A stretch of 5,651 bases of DNA from Flavipsychrobacter stenotrophus. GTDB lineage: Bacteria; Bacteroidota; Bacteroidia; Chitinophagales; Chitinophagaceae. Made by a program: the position numbers and the translations under genes. Below the pieces are notes generated by a model. It was given only the letters and a program-made list of their open reading frames with translations, searched no databases and was not told the DNA's origin. Of the stretch, positions 1 to 5,571 are shown piece by piece (position 1 is the stretch's first letter; every line of letters begins with the position of its first letter). The stretch is taken from the NCBI GenBank assembly GCA_947379685.1, contig CANCOG010000348.1, positions 1-5,651 on the forward strand, in the 5' to 3' direction.

Positions 1-1134
1 GTGACAATAGCCAAGGACGAGAGCGACGGAACATTATATGCCGGCTCTTTCTCAGGTGGGCTATTCGAATTACACACAGATAAGTCCTACACTATTTATA
101 AACAGGGATCGATATTAGATCACAGTCAGCCGAACGGCGTAAATACCTATCAGGTACTCGGCTCCGCTTTTGATCACAATGGCAACTTTTGGGTTACATT
201 GTATGGTTCGTACCACGAATTGTATGTAAAGGAAAAAGCTACCGGAACATGGTATAAATATCATCTTAATATTCCGCGGTTTTACCCGTTCAGTGCCGGG
301 CAAATGGCCGTAGACGACGCTAATAACATATGGTATGTTTGCCCATTGGGTGGCGGTGTTATCCGCTTCAACCCCAACGGCACGCTGGCTGACACCACTG
401 ATGACGAAGTTTATCATCTGGCCGCGGGAGCAGGGGCAGGTAACTTACCCAACGTAAATGCAGGCTGTATTGCGCATGATAAAAACGACAACATGTGGAT
501 AGGCACTTCCGATGGAATTGGTATCGTATATGGTGCATCGGGTTGCAAAGACGCTAATTGCCAGGCTCAAATACCAATAGTTCAATATGATAAGTATGCA
601 GGGTATCTGTTTTCAGGTGAAAATGTGAGAACCATTGCTGTTGATGGCGCCAACCGTAAATGGATAGGCACCGATAATGGGGTGTGGTTGCTGTCACCAG
701 ATGCAGGTAACAGTTCTATCATTTACCGGTTTACAGCCGATAACAGCCCGCTGCCATCTAACCATATCCAGAAGATCACCATTGATGGTGTAACCGGCGA
801 TGTATACATTGGTACAGAAGCAGGCCTGGTAAGCTATAGAAGCACAGCAACGGAAGGAACTGAAGCGGCGTCGAATGTGGTTACTTTCCCTAATCCGGTT
901 CCATCGGGCTATAAAGGAACCATTGGTATTAAGGGACTCCCTGCCAATTCCGATGTACGTATCACCGACATCAATGGCCAGTTGGTCTACCGTACTACCG
1001 CACTGGGCGGCCAGGCGGTTTGGAATGGTATTGACTACAAGGGACACAGGCCACAGAGTGGTGTCTACCTCATATTCGCCTCCAACAGCGATGGCACACA
1101 GGTTTATGCCGGCAAAATGATCTTTATGAACTAA
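1..1134 (+). CDS. porZ: PorZ-like T9SS attachment-complex protein, 3' part (5' end outside window)
   Basis: The reading frame is open from base 1, so this is the C-terminal 377 residues of a longer protein; the GTG at position 1 is most likely an internal Val codon. P. gingivalis PorZ is nearly 800 residues, so about half is missing. Residues 1-285 carry beta-propeller blades, seen as repeated W-I/V-G-T-type turns (NFWVTLYG at 62, NIWYVCPLGGG at 109, NMWIGTSDG at 164, RKWIGTDNGVWLL at 219, DVYIGTEAGL at 267). Residues about 295-377 form a T9SS C-terminal domain: FPNPV at 296, GTIGIKGL at 306, ITDINGQLV at 321, W341 and SGVYL at 353, ending in GKMIFMN. In studied species PorZ sits on the cell surface with PorU, PorV and PorQ and presents the lipopolysaccharide to which the PorU sortase links cargo. 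C182 and C187 lie in a short loop. The alternative is an ordinary propeller cargo protein with a sorting domain; blade order, the FTADNSPLPSN segment and the gene neighbour favour PorZ. Confidence 0.85.
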   Translation: MTIAKDESDGTLYAGSFSGGLFELHTDKSYTIYKQGSILDHSQPNGVNTYQVLGSAFDHNGNFWVTLYGSYHELYVKEKATGTWYKYHLNIPRFYPFSAGQMAVDDANNIWYVCPLGGGVIRFNPNGTLADTTDDEVYHLAAGAGAGNLPNVNAGCIAHDKNDNMWIGTSDGIGIVYGASGCKDANCQAQIPIVQYDKYAGYLFSGENVRTIAVDGANRKWIGTDNGVWLLSPDAGNSSIIYRFTADNSPLPSNHIQKITIDGVTGDVYIGTEAGLVSYRSTATEGTEAASNVVTFPNPVPSGYKGTIGIKGLPANSDVRITDINGQLVYRTTALGGQAVWNGIDYKGHRPQSGVYLIFASNSDGTQVYAGKMIFMN

Positions 1135-1138
1135 TTCA

Positions 1139-1870
1139 ATGGACAAAACGACCGGCATTGTACTCCGCTCCATAAAATACGGAGATACCAGCCTCATTAC
1201 CACAATTTTCACCCAGGCCTATGGCATTCAGGGGTTTATGGTGCAGGGAGTGCGAACGTCAAAGGTTGCAGGAAATAAGGCAGGGATGCTGCAACCGGCT
1301 ACTTTGCTGGATATGATCATTTACCACCAGCCGCAGAGAACGCTTCAGCGTATGAGGGAATTTACCCCCTATCATCTGTACCAGTCTATACAGCAGGACA
1401 TCATTAAGAACTCTGTAGCACTTTTTTCGGTTGAAGTACTGTTGCGGTTATTGCCTGAGCATGCACCAATGCCGGAACTGCACGATTTTGTAATGGACTA
1501 CTTTGTAGAACTCGACAAAGCCCCGCGCGATAAAGTTGCCAATTTCCCACTCTTTTTTACCATTATGTGCAGCCGGTTTCTAGGCTATGAACTCAAGGAA
1601 CGGTACTCAATAGAAACTCCGCACCTTAACCTGCAGGAAGGGGGCTTTACTGCTCACCCACCCGCCCTTGTCCCCTTCATGAGTGATGATGATGCACGGG
1701 CGATAGATAAATTCCTGCCACTGGAAACGCTTGAAGCCGTCCAAACTGCTGAAATGAGCTCGGCTATGCGCAGCCGCCTGCTGGAATGGTACATTTCATT
1801 CCTGCAACAACACACGCAGCATATGGGTAATATAAAATCGCTTGCTGTGTTGCAAACTATTTTGCATTAG
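1139..1870 (+). CDS. recO: DNA repair protein RecO
   Basis: A complete 243-residue protein, close to the 242 residues of E. coli RecO. RecO binds single- and double-stranded DNA, works with RecR and loads RecA onto SSB-coated gaps in the RecF pathway. The N-terminus has the typical RecO opening (TTGIVLRSIKYGDTSLI at 4-20, then GIQGFMVQGVR at 29-39), which forms the OB-fold of about residues 1-80. The rest is a helical domain, including FFTIMCSRFLGYEL at 139-152. Only one cysteine is present (C144), so the four-cysteine zinc site found in some RecO proteins is absent; the corresponding stretch (LNLQEGGFTAHPP, 163-175) carries none. The ATG at 1139 starts 4 bp after the porZ stop with no ribosome site of Shine-Dalgarno type, so both genes are probably on one transcript. 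Identification is by sequence resemblance and length. Confidence 0.95.
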   Translation: MDKTTGIVLRSIKYGDTSLITTIFTQAYGIQGFMVQGVRTSKVAGNKAGMLQPATLLDMIIYHQPQRTLQRMREFTPYHLYQSIQQDIIKNSVALFSVEVLLRLLPEHAPMPELHDFVMDYFVELDKAPRDKVANFPLFFTIMCSRFLGYELKERYSIETPHLNLQEGGFTAHPPALVPFMSDDDARAIDKFLPLETLEAVQTAEMSSAMRSRLLEWYISFLQQHTQHMGNIKSLAVLQTILH

Positions 1871-1900
1871 AGGGGAGTGGCAATTTTCCAAAGACAATTC

Positions 1901-1921
1901 GGCGGAGCTAAATGCTTCGCC
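1901..1921. repeat. Hairpin downstream of recO (8-bp arms with one G-T wobble)
   Basis: The arms are GGCGGAGC (1901-1908) and GCTTCGCC (1914-1921) around a 5-base loop; one pair is a G-T wobble. The hairpin begins 30 bases after the recO stop, a position suited to 3'-end processing or stabilisation of the porZ-recO message. No U-tract follows on the + strand, so it is not a standard rho-independent terminator. Confidence 0.5.
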
Positions 1922-1969
1922 ATCTATGCTTATATTTGAGTTGGAGAGATTAACGGAAACGGGTGGTTT

Positions 1970-1990
1970 ACGGCAGTTAAAAACTGCCGT
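1970..1990. repeat. Perfect 9-bp inverted repeat with AAA loop
   Basis: The arms ACGGCAGTT (1970-1978) and AACTGCCGT (1982-1990) are exact reverse complements around a 3-base AAA loop. It shares the compact layout and AAA loop of the palindrome at 2828-2850, though not its stem sequence. No T-tract follows in either direction. The role is unknown; a REP-like palindrome or an RNA-stability hairpin would fit. Confidence 0.6.
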
Positions 1991-2103
1991 GATTGGTTAG
2001 ACACGAGTCGGCTCCGCTCAAAAGCAACGCCCCAGACTCACGCCAGACGGGCTGAAACAGTTGAAAATTCAATTACTAACGCTTCATTTCCAGACAGAAA
2101 ACC

Positions 2104-2550
2104 ATGATTAGAGATTCTATTTTTTTCCGGCGAAAGCGCTTTTCACCACGGGGAAAAGAGATGATTGGTATACTTATATTACTACTACTTATATTTATTG
2201 TATATTTCATATACAAATTCAACTTAAATTCAATAAGAGAAAACCCAGCGGTAACGGTGGGATATATTTACGAAGTGACAAGTAGAGGAGGAAAACAACC
2301 GGGCGTAGCTGTATGGTACAGCTACGTTGTTGGCGGGATTACACATAAGAGTTTCAACAGCTACGGCACATTATCCAATAATGGCAGCCAAGAAATGTTT
2401 ACAGGCAAAACTTTCCCAGTGATTTATCAACAAGATAGGCCCGATAACAGCAATATATTAATAAACAAAGAAGATTTTGCCATGTTTTCGCTAAGCTTTC
2501 CAGATAGTCTACTTTGGGTGAAGACTTATTTTCCATCTCAATTCAATTGA
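2104..2550 (+). CDS. Small membrane-anchored protein of unknown function (DUF3592-like layout)
   Basis: A 148-residue protein. The first 20 residues are basic (RRKR at 9-12, RGK at 16-18) and are followed by one strongly hydrophobic helix, about 21-38 (rich in I, L, F), giving an N-in, C-out inner-membrane protein. Residues 48-145 look like a compact beta domain: AVTVGYIYEV at 49, VAVWYSYVVGGITHKSF at 68, GKTFPVIYQ at 101 and FPDSLLW at 132. A membrane helix followed by a strand pattern of this kind, with a GKxFPVIY segment, resembles the loosely defined DUF3592-type proteins common in Bacteroidota; no biochemical function is known to me. An internal ATG at 2161 (residue 20), directly before the helix and after a purine-rich stretch, is a possible alternative start giving 129 residues. 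G+C is about 37% by hand count over 2101-2550, against about 49% in recO lines I counted. Codons 67-75 contain a perfect palindrome. No partner gene is adjacent. Confidence 0.75.
   Translation: MIRDSIFFRRKRFSPRGKEMIGILILLLLIFIVYFIYKFNLNSIRENPAVTVGYIYEVTSRGGKQPGVAVWYSYVVGGITHKSFNSYGTLSNNGSQEMFTGKTFPVIYQQDRPDNSNILINKEDFAMFSLSFPDSLLWVKTYFPSQFN
2304..2326. repeat. Perfect 10-bp inverted repeat inside a coding sequence
   Basis: The arms CGTAGCTGTA (2304-2313) and TACAGCTACG (2317-2326) are exact reverse complements around TGG. The symmetry is codon-aligned: V-A-V, W, Y-S-Y are read from GTA GCT GTA, TGG, TAC AGC TAC. The outer CGTAGCT/AGCTACG is also present in the intergenic palindrome at 2828-2850, which has the same arm and loop lengths. 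Confidence 0.65.
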
Positions 2551-2659
2551 TCGGTTCAATTCTCGCCTGTGGAGTGTCTGTTACTACTGTCTAAAGCTTA
2601 CTCTTGGATGGCAAGGAGCGCAATCCCAGTTCTCGGTAGCCTAACTCGTTCCTTATGAT

Positions 2660-2677
2660 TTTCAATATAAATTGAAA
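2660..2677. repeat. A+T-rich perfect 7-bp inverted repeat
   Basis: The arms TTTCAAT (2660-2666) and ATTGAAA (2671-2677) surround ATAA. It would be a weak RNA hairpin because of its A+T content, but as DNA symmetry it could be a dimeric protein-binding site. It lies 8 bp before the G+C-rich hairpin at 2685. Confidence 0.4.
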
Positions 2678-2684
2678 CACAGTT

Positions 2685-2707
2685 CGCCGGAGCCTTTGAC
2701 TCCGGCG
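2685..2707. repeat. Strong G+C-rich hairpin, 8-bp perfect arms
   Basis: The arms CGCCGGAG (2685-2692) and CTCCGGCG (2700-2707) are exact reverse complements around a 7-base loop. The stem is seven-eighths G+C and should be stable in RNA. It is 134 bp past the stop at 2550 and lacks a following T-tract (a TTTT occurs only 7 bases later), so it is a doubtful terminator. Confidence 0.6.
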
Positions 2708-2797
2708 GGCACGGTTTTCGCTCTCCTGACCGCCTAGGAAACAGATGTTTCACATTTGTAGATACAATATATTCGTGCTATCCAACCCGCTGGTTTG

Positions 2798-2815
2798 TTC
2801 CGATAGCCATCGGAA
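2798..2815. repeat. Perfect 7-bp inverted repeat with 4-base loop
   Basis: The arms TTCCGAT (2798-2804) and ATCGGAA (2809-2815) surround AGCC. It lies 12 bp before the larger palindrome at 2828-2850, so the two could stack as adjacent hairpins in a transcript. Confidence 0.55.
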
Positions 2816-2827
2816 GGCACCCCGGCC

Positions 2828-2850
2828 CGCCGTAGCTAAAAGCTACGGCG
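2828..2850. repeat. Perfect 10-bp inverted repeat with AAA loop
   Basis: The arms CGCCGTAGCT (2828-2837) and AGCTACGGCG (2841-2850) are exact reverse complements around AAA. This is the strongest hairpin in the window. The following bases (AACTTTTGGGATTT) are only moderately T-rich, so it might act as a weak terminator isolating the downstream unit, or be a REP-like element. The CGTAGCT core recurs in the palindrome at 2304-2326. Confidence 0.65.
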
Positions 2851-2867
2851 AACTTTTGGGATTTCTG

Positions 2868-2904
2868 TTTGGTTCTCATTATTACCTTAATATCTGTACT
2901 TTTG
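2868..2904 (+). promoter_or_regulatory. Candidate Bacteroidota promoter for the FkbM-like gene
   Basis: TACTTTTG at 2897-2904 matches the TAnnTTTG -7 consensus of Bacteroidota exactly. The only upstream TTTG near the -33 position is at 2868-2871; the 25-base spacer is somewhat longer than the usual 17-23. Transcription would start around 2910-2912, leaving a leader of about a dozen bases before the ATG at 2924. Both elements lie in copies of an 8-bp direct repeat TTTGGTTC (2868-2875 and 2901-2908). Confidence 0.35.
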
Positions 2905-2923
2905 GTTCATCCATCCTTAAAAA

Positions 2924-3781
2924 ATGAAGCGACTCAAAAATTTCATAAAAGACCATTTTTTAATATTAAAAATCAGAAACAGGTTTGGGCCTTCGGTCCA
3001 GATCCAGCAACGCCAGTTATTTCATTATTATAAGGATTGCGCTGAAAAAGGAAATCCACCCAAAATAGCCGACACCGGGTTTAAGGTATTTTCCCAGTTT
3101 GAAGAAGATGGGAAGCTCCTATTTATATTCTCCGTGATTGGCATGGACAACAAGACATTTGTGGAAATAGGATCTGACGACGGCCTCAACAGTAACTGTG
3201 CCAACCTGGTGTTTAATTTTGGCTGGCGTGGCTTGTTCATTGACGGCAACCCCGATGGCGTAAGGAGGGGAGAAAAATTCTATGCACAATACCCTACCCC
3301 ATTTAGCTACCCGCCAAAATTTACTTGCGCAAAGGTGAAAGTGGAAAACATCAACCAGTTGCTTGAAGAAAAAGGAATGACGGGTGAAATCGGACTGCTT
3401 TCTATAGATATTGATGGCAACGACTACTGGGTATGGAACGCCTTAACCGTTGCCGACCCTAAGGTAGTGATCATAGAAACACACAATGAATTTGGATTTG
3501 AGAACATTGTTGTGCCTTACGACCCCAACTATTTCTACCCGGGCAAGCACCCCATTTATCATGGTGCATCGCCAATAGCAATGGTGAACCTGGCCCGAAA
3601 AAAAGGATACAGGCTGGTGGGTGCCAACGAATTGGGATTCAACTTTATATTCATAAAAAACGGCATTGCCGATGAATTAATACCGGAAGTTTCTGTTGAG
3701 TCTGTATTGCAGCACCCTTCGGTAATGGAAGGACACAAAAAATTCGCGCCCATCAAAGACTGGGAATACCTGAAAGGTTAG
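2924..3781 (+). CDS. FkbM-like SAM-dependent methyltransferase
   Basis: A 285-residue soluble protein with a Rossmann-type methyltransferase core. TFVEIGSDDGLNSN at 78-91 is the SAM-binding motif I, GWRGLFIDGNP at 100-110 is the strand-2 acidic region (D107), and GLLSIDIDGNDYWVW at 157-171 is the strand-4 motif, with VVIIETH at 181-187 as strand 5. These match the general plan of FkbM-type enzymes, which O-methylate sugars and natural products, but the classic motifs are altered (IDIDGND in place of a K-x-D-x-E-G-x-E type). No signal peptide or membrane helix is present, so it acts in the cytosol. The C-terminal half includes an aromatic, proline-rich stretch, 197-212, and HGASPIAM at 213-220. 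The ATG at 2924 is the first in frame after an in-frame TAA at 2918-2920. It opens a three-gene unit that ends in a GT-C glycosyltransferase, so a glycan substrate is likely but inferred. Confidence 0.75.
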   Translation: MKRLKNFIKDHFLILKIRNRFGPSVQIQQRQLFHYYKDCAEKGNPPKIADTGFKVFSQFEEDGKLLFIFSVIGMDNKTFVEIGSDDGLNSNCANLVFNFGWRGLFIDGNPDGVRRGEKFYAQYPTPFSYPPKFTCAKVKVENINQLLEEKGMTGEIGLLSIDIDGNDYWVWNALTVADPKVVIIETHNEFGFENIVVPYDPNYFYPGKHPIYHGASPIAMVNLARKKGYRLVGANELGFNFIFIKNGIADELIPEVSVESVLQHPSVMEGHKKFAPIKDWEYLKG

Positions 3782-3824
3782 TCAGCGTTTCAGCAATGCA
3801 TATTATTCCAATGTATTATACGTC

Positions 3825-4223
3825 ATGAAAAGCAGGTACATATTGATCATCTTACTTGTGAGCATTGCCGCAGCTACCCTGCTGTTCGGAAAAAAAATGC
3901 ACGGCGTCGATGACAATATGGACAAAATGGAGCGGGCACTAACGGGTGCAAAACCATTTATTGCAGCAGGAACTAATTTGCAATTGCGCAATATAAAGGG
4001 CAAAAATGAACTACACTTTTGGGCAAGGTACCAGTTTACGCCACATTACATGTCGTATAAAACTACCGAATATGACACGGTGCTCACCATTTGCCCTATA
4101 CTGGCCATGATGCCCATAATGGCTGTTGACAGTATATTGAAAGCTACAGGCAACCGCGATAAAAAACTCTTATGGCAAAATAAGGATGAGGAATATTATT
4201 ATTTTCTCACTTGCACCCACTAA
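3825..4223 (+). CDS. Small membrane-anchored protein, no recognised family
   Basis: A 132-residue protein I do not recognise. Residues 5-21 are a hydrophobic helix after MKSR, either a signal anchor or an uncleaved signal peptide, so the rest should face the periplasm. Residues 25-50 look helical and amphipathic; 60-90 contain alternating aromatic residues (ELHFWARYQFTPHYMSYKT at 62-80) suggesting beta strands; 90-101 is a second short hydrophobic stretch (CPILAMMPIMAV). The C-terminus has the cluster EEYYYFLTC. Cysteines C90 and C130 could form a disulphide. It starts 43 bp after the methyltransferase stop and ends 6 bp before the glycosyltransferase start, so a functional link to that membrane enzyme is plausible, as with small accessory subunits. 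An A8 tract occurs at 3890-3897, just past the membrane helix. Confidence 0.7.
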   Translation: MKSRYILIILLVSIAAATLLFGKKMHGVDDNMDKMERALTGAKPFIAAGTNLQLRNIKGKNELHFWARYQFTPHYMSYKTTEYDTVLTICPILAMMPIMAVDSILKATGNRDKKLLWQNKDEEYYYFLTCTH

Positions 4224-4229
4224 CATAAA

Positions 4230-5456
4230 ATGGAACAAAACAGCAAATATATAATAGCTACAATGCTCTCAGTAGGTTTGCTGAGTTGTATCTATTTTTT
4301 GTCGCTACTGCTGCCTGTGCCGTTTATGGTAAGCATCCTGGTGATTCTTGTTTCCATATTCTTCCTTTTTAAATTTATTATTACTACAAAAACCGCTGCC
4401 GGACAAAGTGCGGAACAACAATTACCCTGGCAGGCGGTTCTGGGGTTTGGGCTTTGCGCTGCATTGCTTGTAAAAAACGCATTGGGTGTTGCTGAAAAAC
4501 ACGGAGGGTGGGACGCCTGGGCCATCTGGAACTTTCATGCGGGATACCTTTCGGAGCCGGTTTATTGGAAGAACCTGTTCAGAAACATCGAGTCCGACCA
4601 CCCCGACTACCCTCTTTGCCTGCCATCGGTCATTGGTTTTTTCTACAGACTTTGTGCGCATCATTTTACCATTATTATCCCGTTTGCTTTTAGCATGCTG
4701 GTTACGGTGAGCATACCCGCACTGTTATTCAGCGAATTTATCAGGAAGAACATGGTGGTCGCTCTGTTTATCACATTCCTGTTTGCACAGGATAAAGTAT
4801 TCCTTGGCTTCGGGGTAGCCGAGTATGCCGATAGCTTGTTGGCCCTATTCCTGTTGGGTGCCTTCGTCTGCATAGACCATGCAATTGAGAACAAGCGTTA
4901 CCTGTTGTTATCGGCCGCCTGCCTCGGCGGCTGTATCTGGACAAAAAATGAAGGCGCCATTTTGGCCGGGCTGTTCCTGCTCTTCAATGCCCGCATATTC
5001 TTCCAGCTAAAAAATATCAGGTATACTATTGGTGGATTGGCACTGCCTGTGATTACGCTGGTCATTTTCAAAATGAATGCCCACGTTCAAAATGACATGG
5101 TGAATTCCCTGAATAAGGAAACCATCAACCTGATATTAGATATAGAACGTTATAAAACCATCTGGCACTCCTTCACCGACAATCTTAACCAGAAGTTTTA
5201 TTATGTAAAAATTGGTGTTTACATCTATCTGATTCTATTACTGATCGAAAAAAAATGGCCTGATTGGCAAATGCTGTTGGTGTTTACTTGCCTGCTGGTG
5301 TACAACCTTATATATGTTGTAACAACTCATGGGCTTGAGTGGCACCTCCAGACCTCACAGGACAGGCTCATGCACCAGCTGATGCCGGCAATGGTGTACA
5401 TTCTGGCTAAAAAGCTAGCTGGTATCCGGGTTTCCTATCCTTTAGAACAAGCCTGA
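4230..5456 (+). CDS. Multi-membrane-span GT-C glycosyltransferase (GT39/ArnT-like)
   Basis: A 408-residue integral membrane protein with about ten predicted helices, among them roughly 7-29, 31-51, 67-85, 145-168, 173-188, 200-216, 243-258, 267-280, 327-339 and 347-366. The first extracytoplasmic loop contains GGWDAWAIWN (92-101), whose D95 matches the catalytic acidic residue expected in loop 1 of GT-C enzymes, then DHPDYP (123-128). Other conserved-looking segments are EYADSLLAL (198-206), WTKNEGA (237-243) and TSQDRLMHQLMP (375-386). Family members transfer a sugar from a polyprenyl-phosphate donor to an acceptor on the periplasmic side; the sugar and acceptor cannot be read from sequence. 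It is the last gene of the unit starting at 2924, only 6 bp after its neighbour. An A8 tract encodes E340-K341-K342. No clear terminator follows in the 115 bp before the next gene. Confidence 0.8.
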   Translation: MEQNSKYIIATMLSVGLLSCIYFLSLLLPVPFMVSILVILVSIFFLFKFIITTKTAAGQSAEQQLPWQAVLGFGLCAALLVKNALGVAEKHGGWDAWAIWNFHAGYLSEPVYWKNLFRNIESDHPDYPLCLPSVIGFFYRLCAHHFTIIIPFAFSMLVTVSIPALLFSEFIRKNMVVALFITFLFAQDKVFLGFGVAEYADSLLALFLLGAFVCIDHAIENKRYLLLSAACLGGCIWTKNEGAILAGLFLLFNARIFFQLKNIRYTIGGLALPVITLVIFKMNAHVQNDMVNSLNKETINLILDIERYKTIWHSFTDNLNQKFYYVKIGVYIYLILLLIEKKWPDWQMLLVFTCLLVYNLIYVVTTHGLEWHLQTSQDRLMHQLMPAMVYILAKKLAGIRVSYPLEQA

Positions 5457-5516
5457 TCTAAAAAGTTTACAGCCATATTTTATTCCAGCACTGTTCAAAA
5501 TGGGTTCAGCAGCTAT

Positions 5517-5551
5517 TTGTTATACTTTTTCGGAAAAATCGCCTTAATTTG
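5517..5551 (+). promoter_or_regulatory. Weak candidate promoter for the acyl-CoA dehydrogenase gene
   Basis: TTG at 5517-5519 is followed after 24 bases by TTAATTTG at 5544-5551, which differs from the TAnnTTTG -7 consensus at one position. Transcription would start near 5557-5559, giving a leader of about 14 bases before the ATG at 5572. The 115-bp gap after the glycosyltransferase also suggests a separate transcript. Confidence 0.35.
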
Positions 5552-5571
5552 CACCGTCATTACATCATAAT

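Larger units (their letters stand above)
1871..2103. other. Non-coding stretch between recO and the 148-residue membrane protein gene
   Basis: These 233 bp have no convincing reading frame on either strand. They contain two hairpin-forming sequences (1901-1921 and 1970-1990), neither followed by a T-tract on either strand, so neither is a typical intrinsic terminator. An isolated TATATTTG at 1931-1938 fits the Bacteroidota -7 element, but no TTG lies at the right distance upstream. No target-site duplication or transposon end was recognised. Confidence 0.6.
2551..2923. other. 373-bp non-coding stretch rich in perfect palindromes
   Basis: No credible gene is present. The one open frame (2745-2927, 60 codons) runs through two palindromes, has no family resemblance, and is best read as chance. 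Four perfect inverted repeats lie between 2660 and 2850, and a candidate promoter for the next gene sits near its 3' end. No T-rich terminator tail follows any of the hairpins; the nearest is the mildly T-rich stretch after 2850. The spacing of the palindromes is irregular and they have different stem sequences, so this is not a tandem array or a CRISPR. Confidence 0.6.

Noticed and set aside
694..1212. A 172-codon frame on the minus strand opposite porZ and recO
   Set aside because: It is a shadow of two well-supported plus-strand genes and its product has no recognisable domain.
1931..1938. TATATTTG as a promoter for the 148-residue gene
   Set aside because: It fits the -7 consensus, but no TTG lies 17-25 bases upstream and it is about 165 bp from the start codon, so the evidence is too thin for a call.
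1951..2002. Possible integron attC site: GATTAAC to GTTAGAC flanking the 1970-1990 hairpin
   Set aside because: The left box does not fit RYYYAAC, the two boxes are not complementary at two positions, and the distances to the hairpin are 15 and 5 bases. No integrase or second site is present; GCCTAAC at 2639-2645 has no matching partner.
2551..2923. CRISPR array or tandem repeat in the palindrome-rich gap
   Set aside because: The palindromes have different sequences and irregular spacing, and there are no repeated units separated by spacers.
2745..2927. A 60-codon frame whose TGA overlaps the ATG of the methyltransferase gene
   Set aside because: The overlap looks like translational coupling, but the frame runs through two palindromes, starts inside another small inverted repeat and its product resembles no family. 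It is most likely chance.
4292..4894. Several overlapping 60-80-codon frames on both strands inside the glycosyltransferase gene
   Set aside because: All are embedded in a gene with clear family motifs, have no matching features of their own and are explained as alternate-frame openings.
5457..5571. Intrinsic terminator after the glycosyltransferase gene
   Set aside because: I found only short imperfect pairings, such as TTTTT-CGG-AAAAA at 5526-5538, and no stable stem followed by a T-tract.
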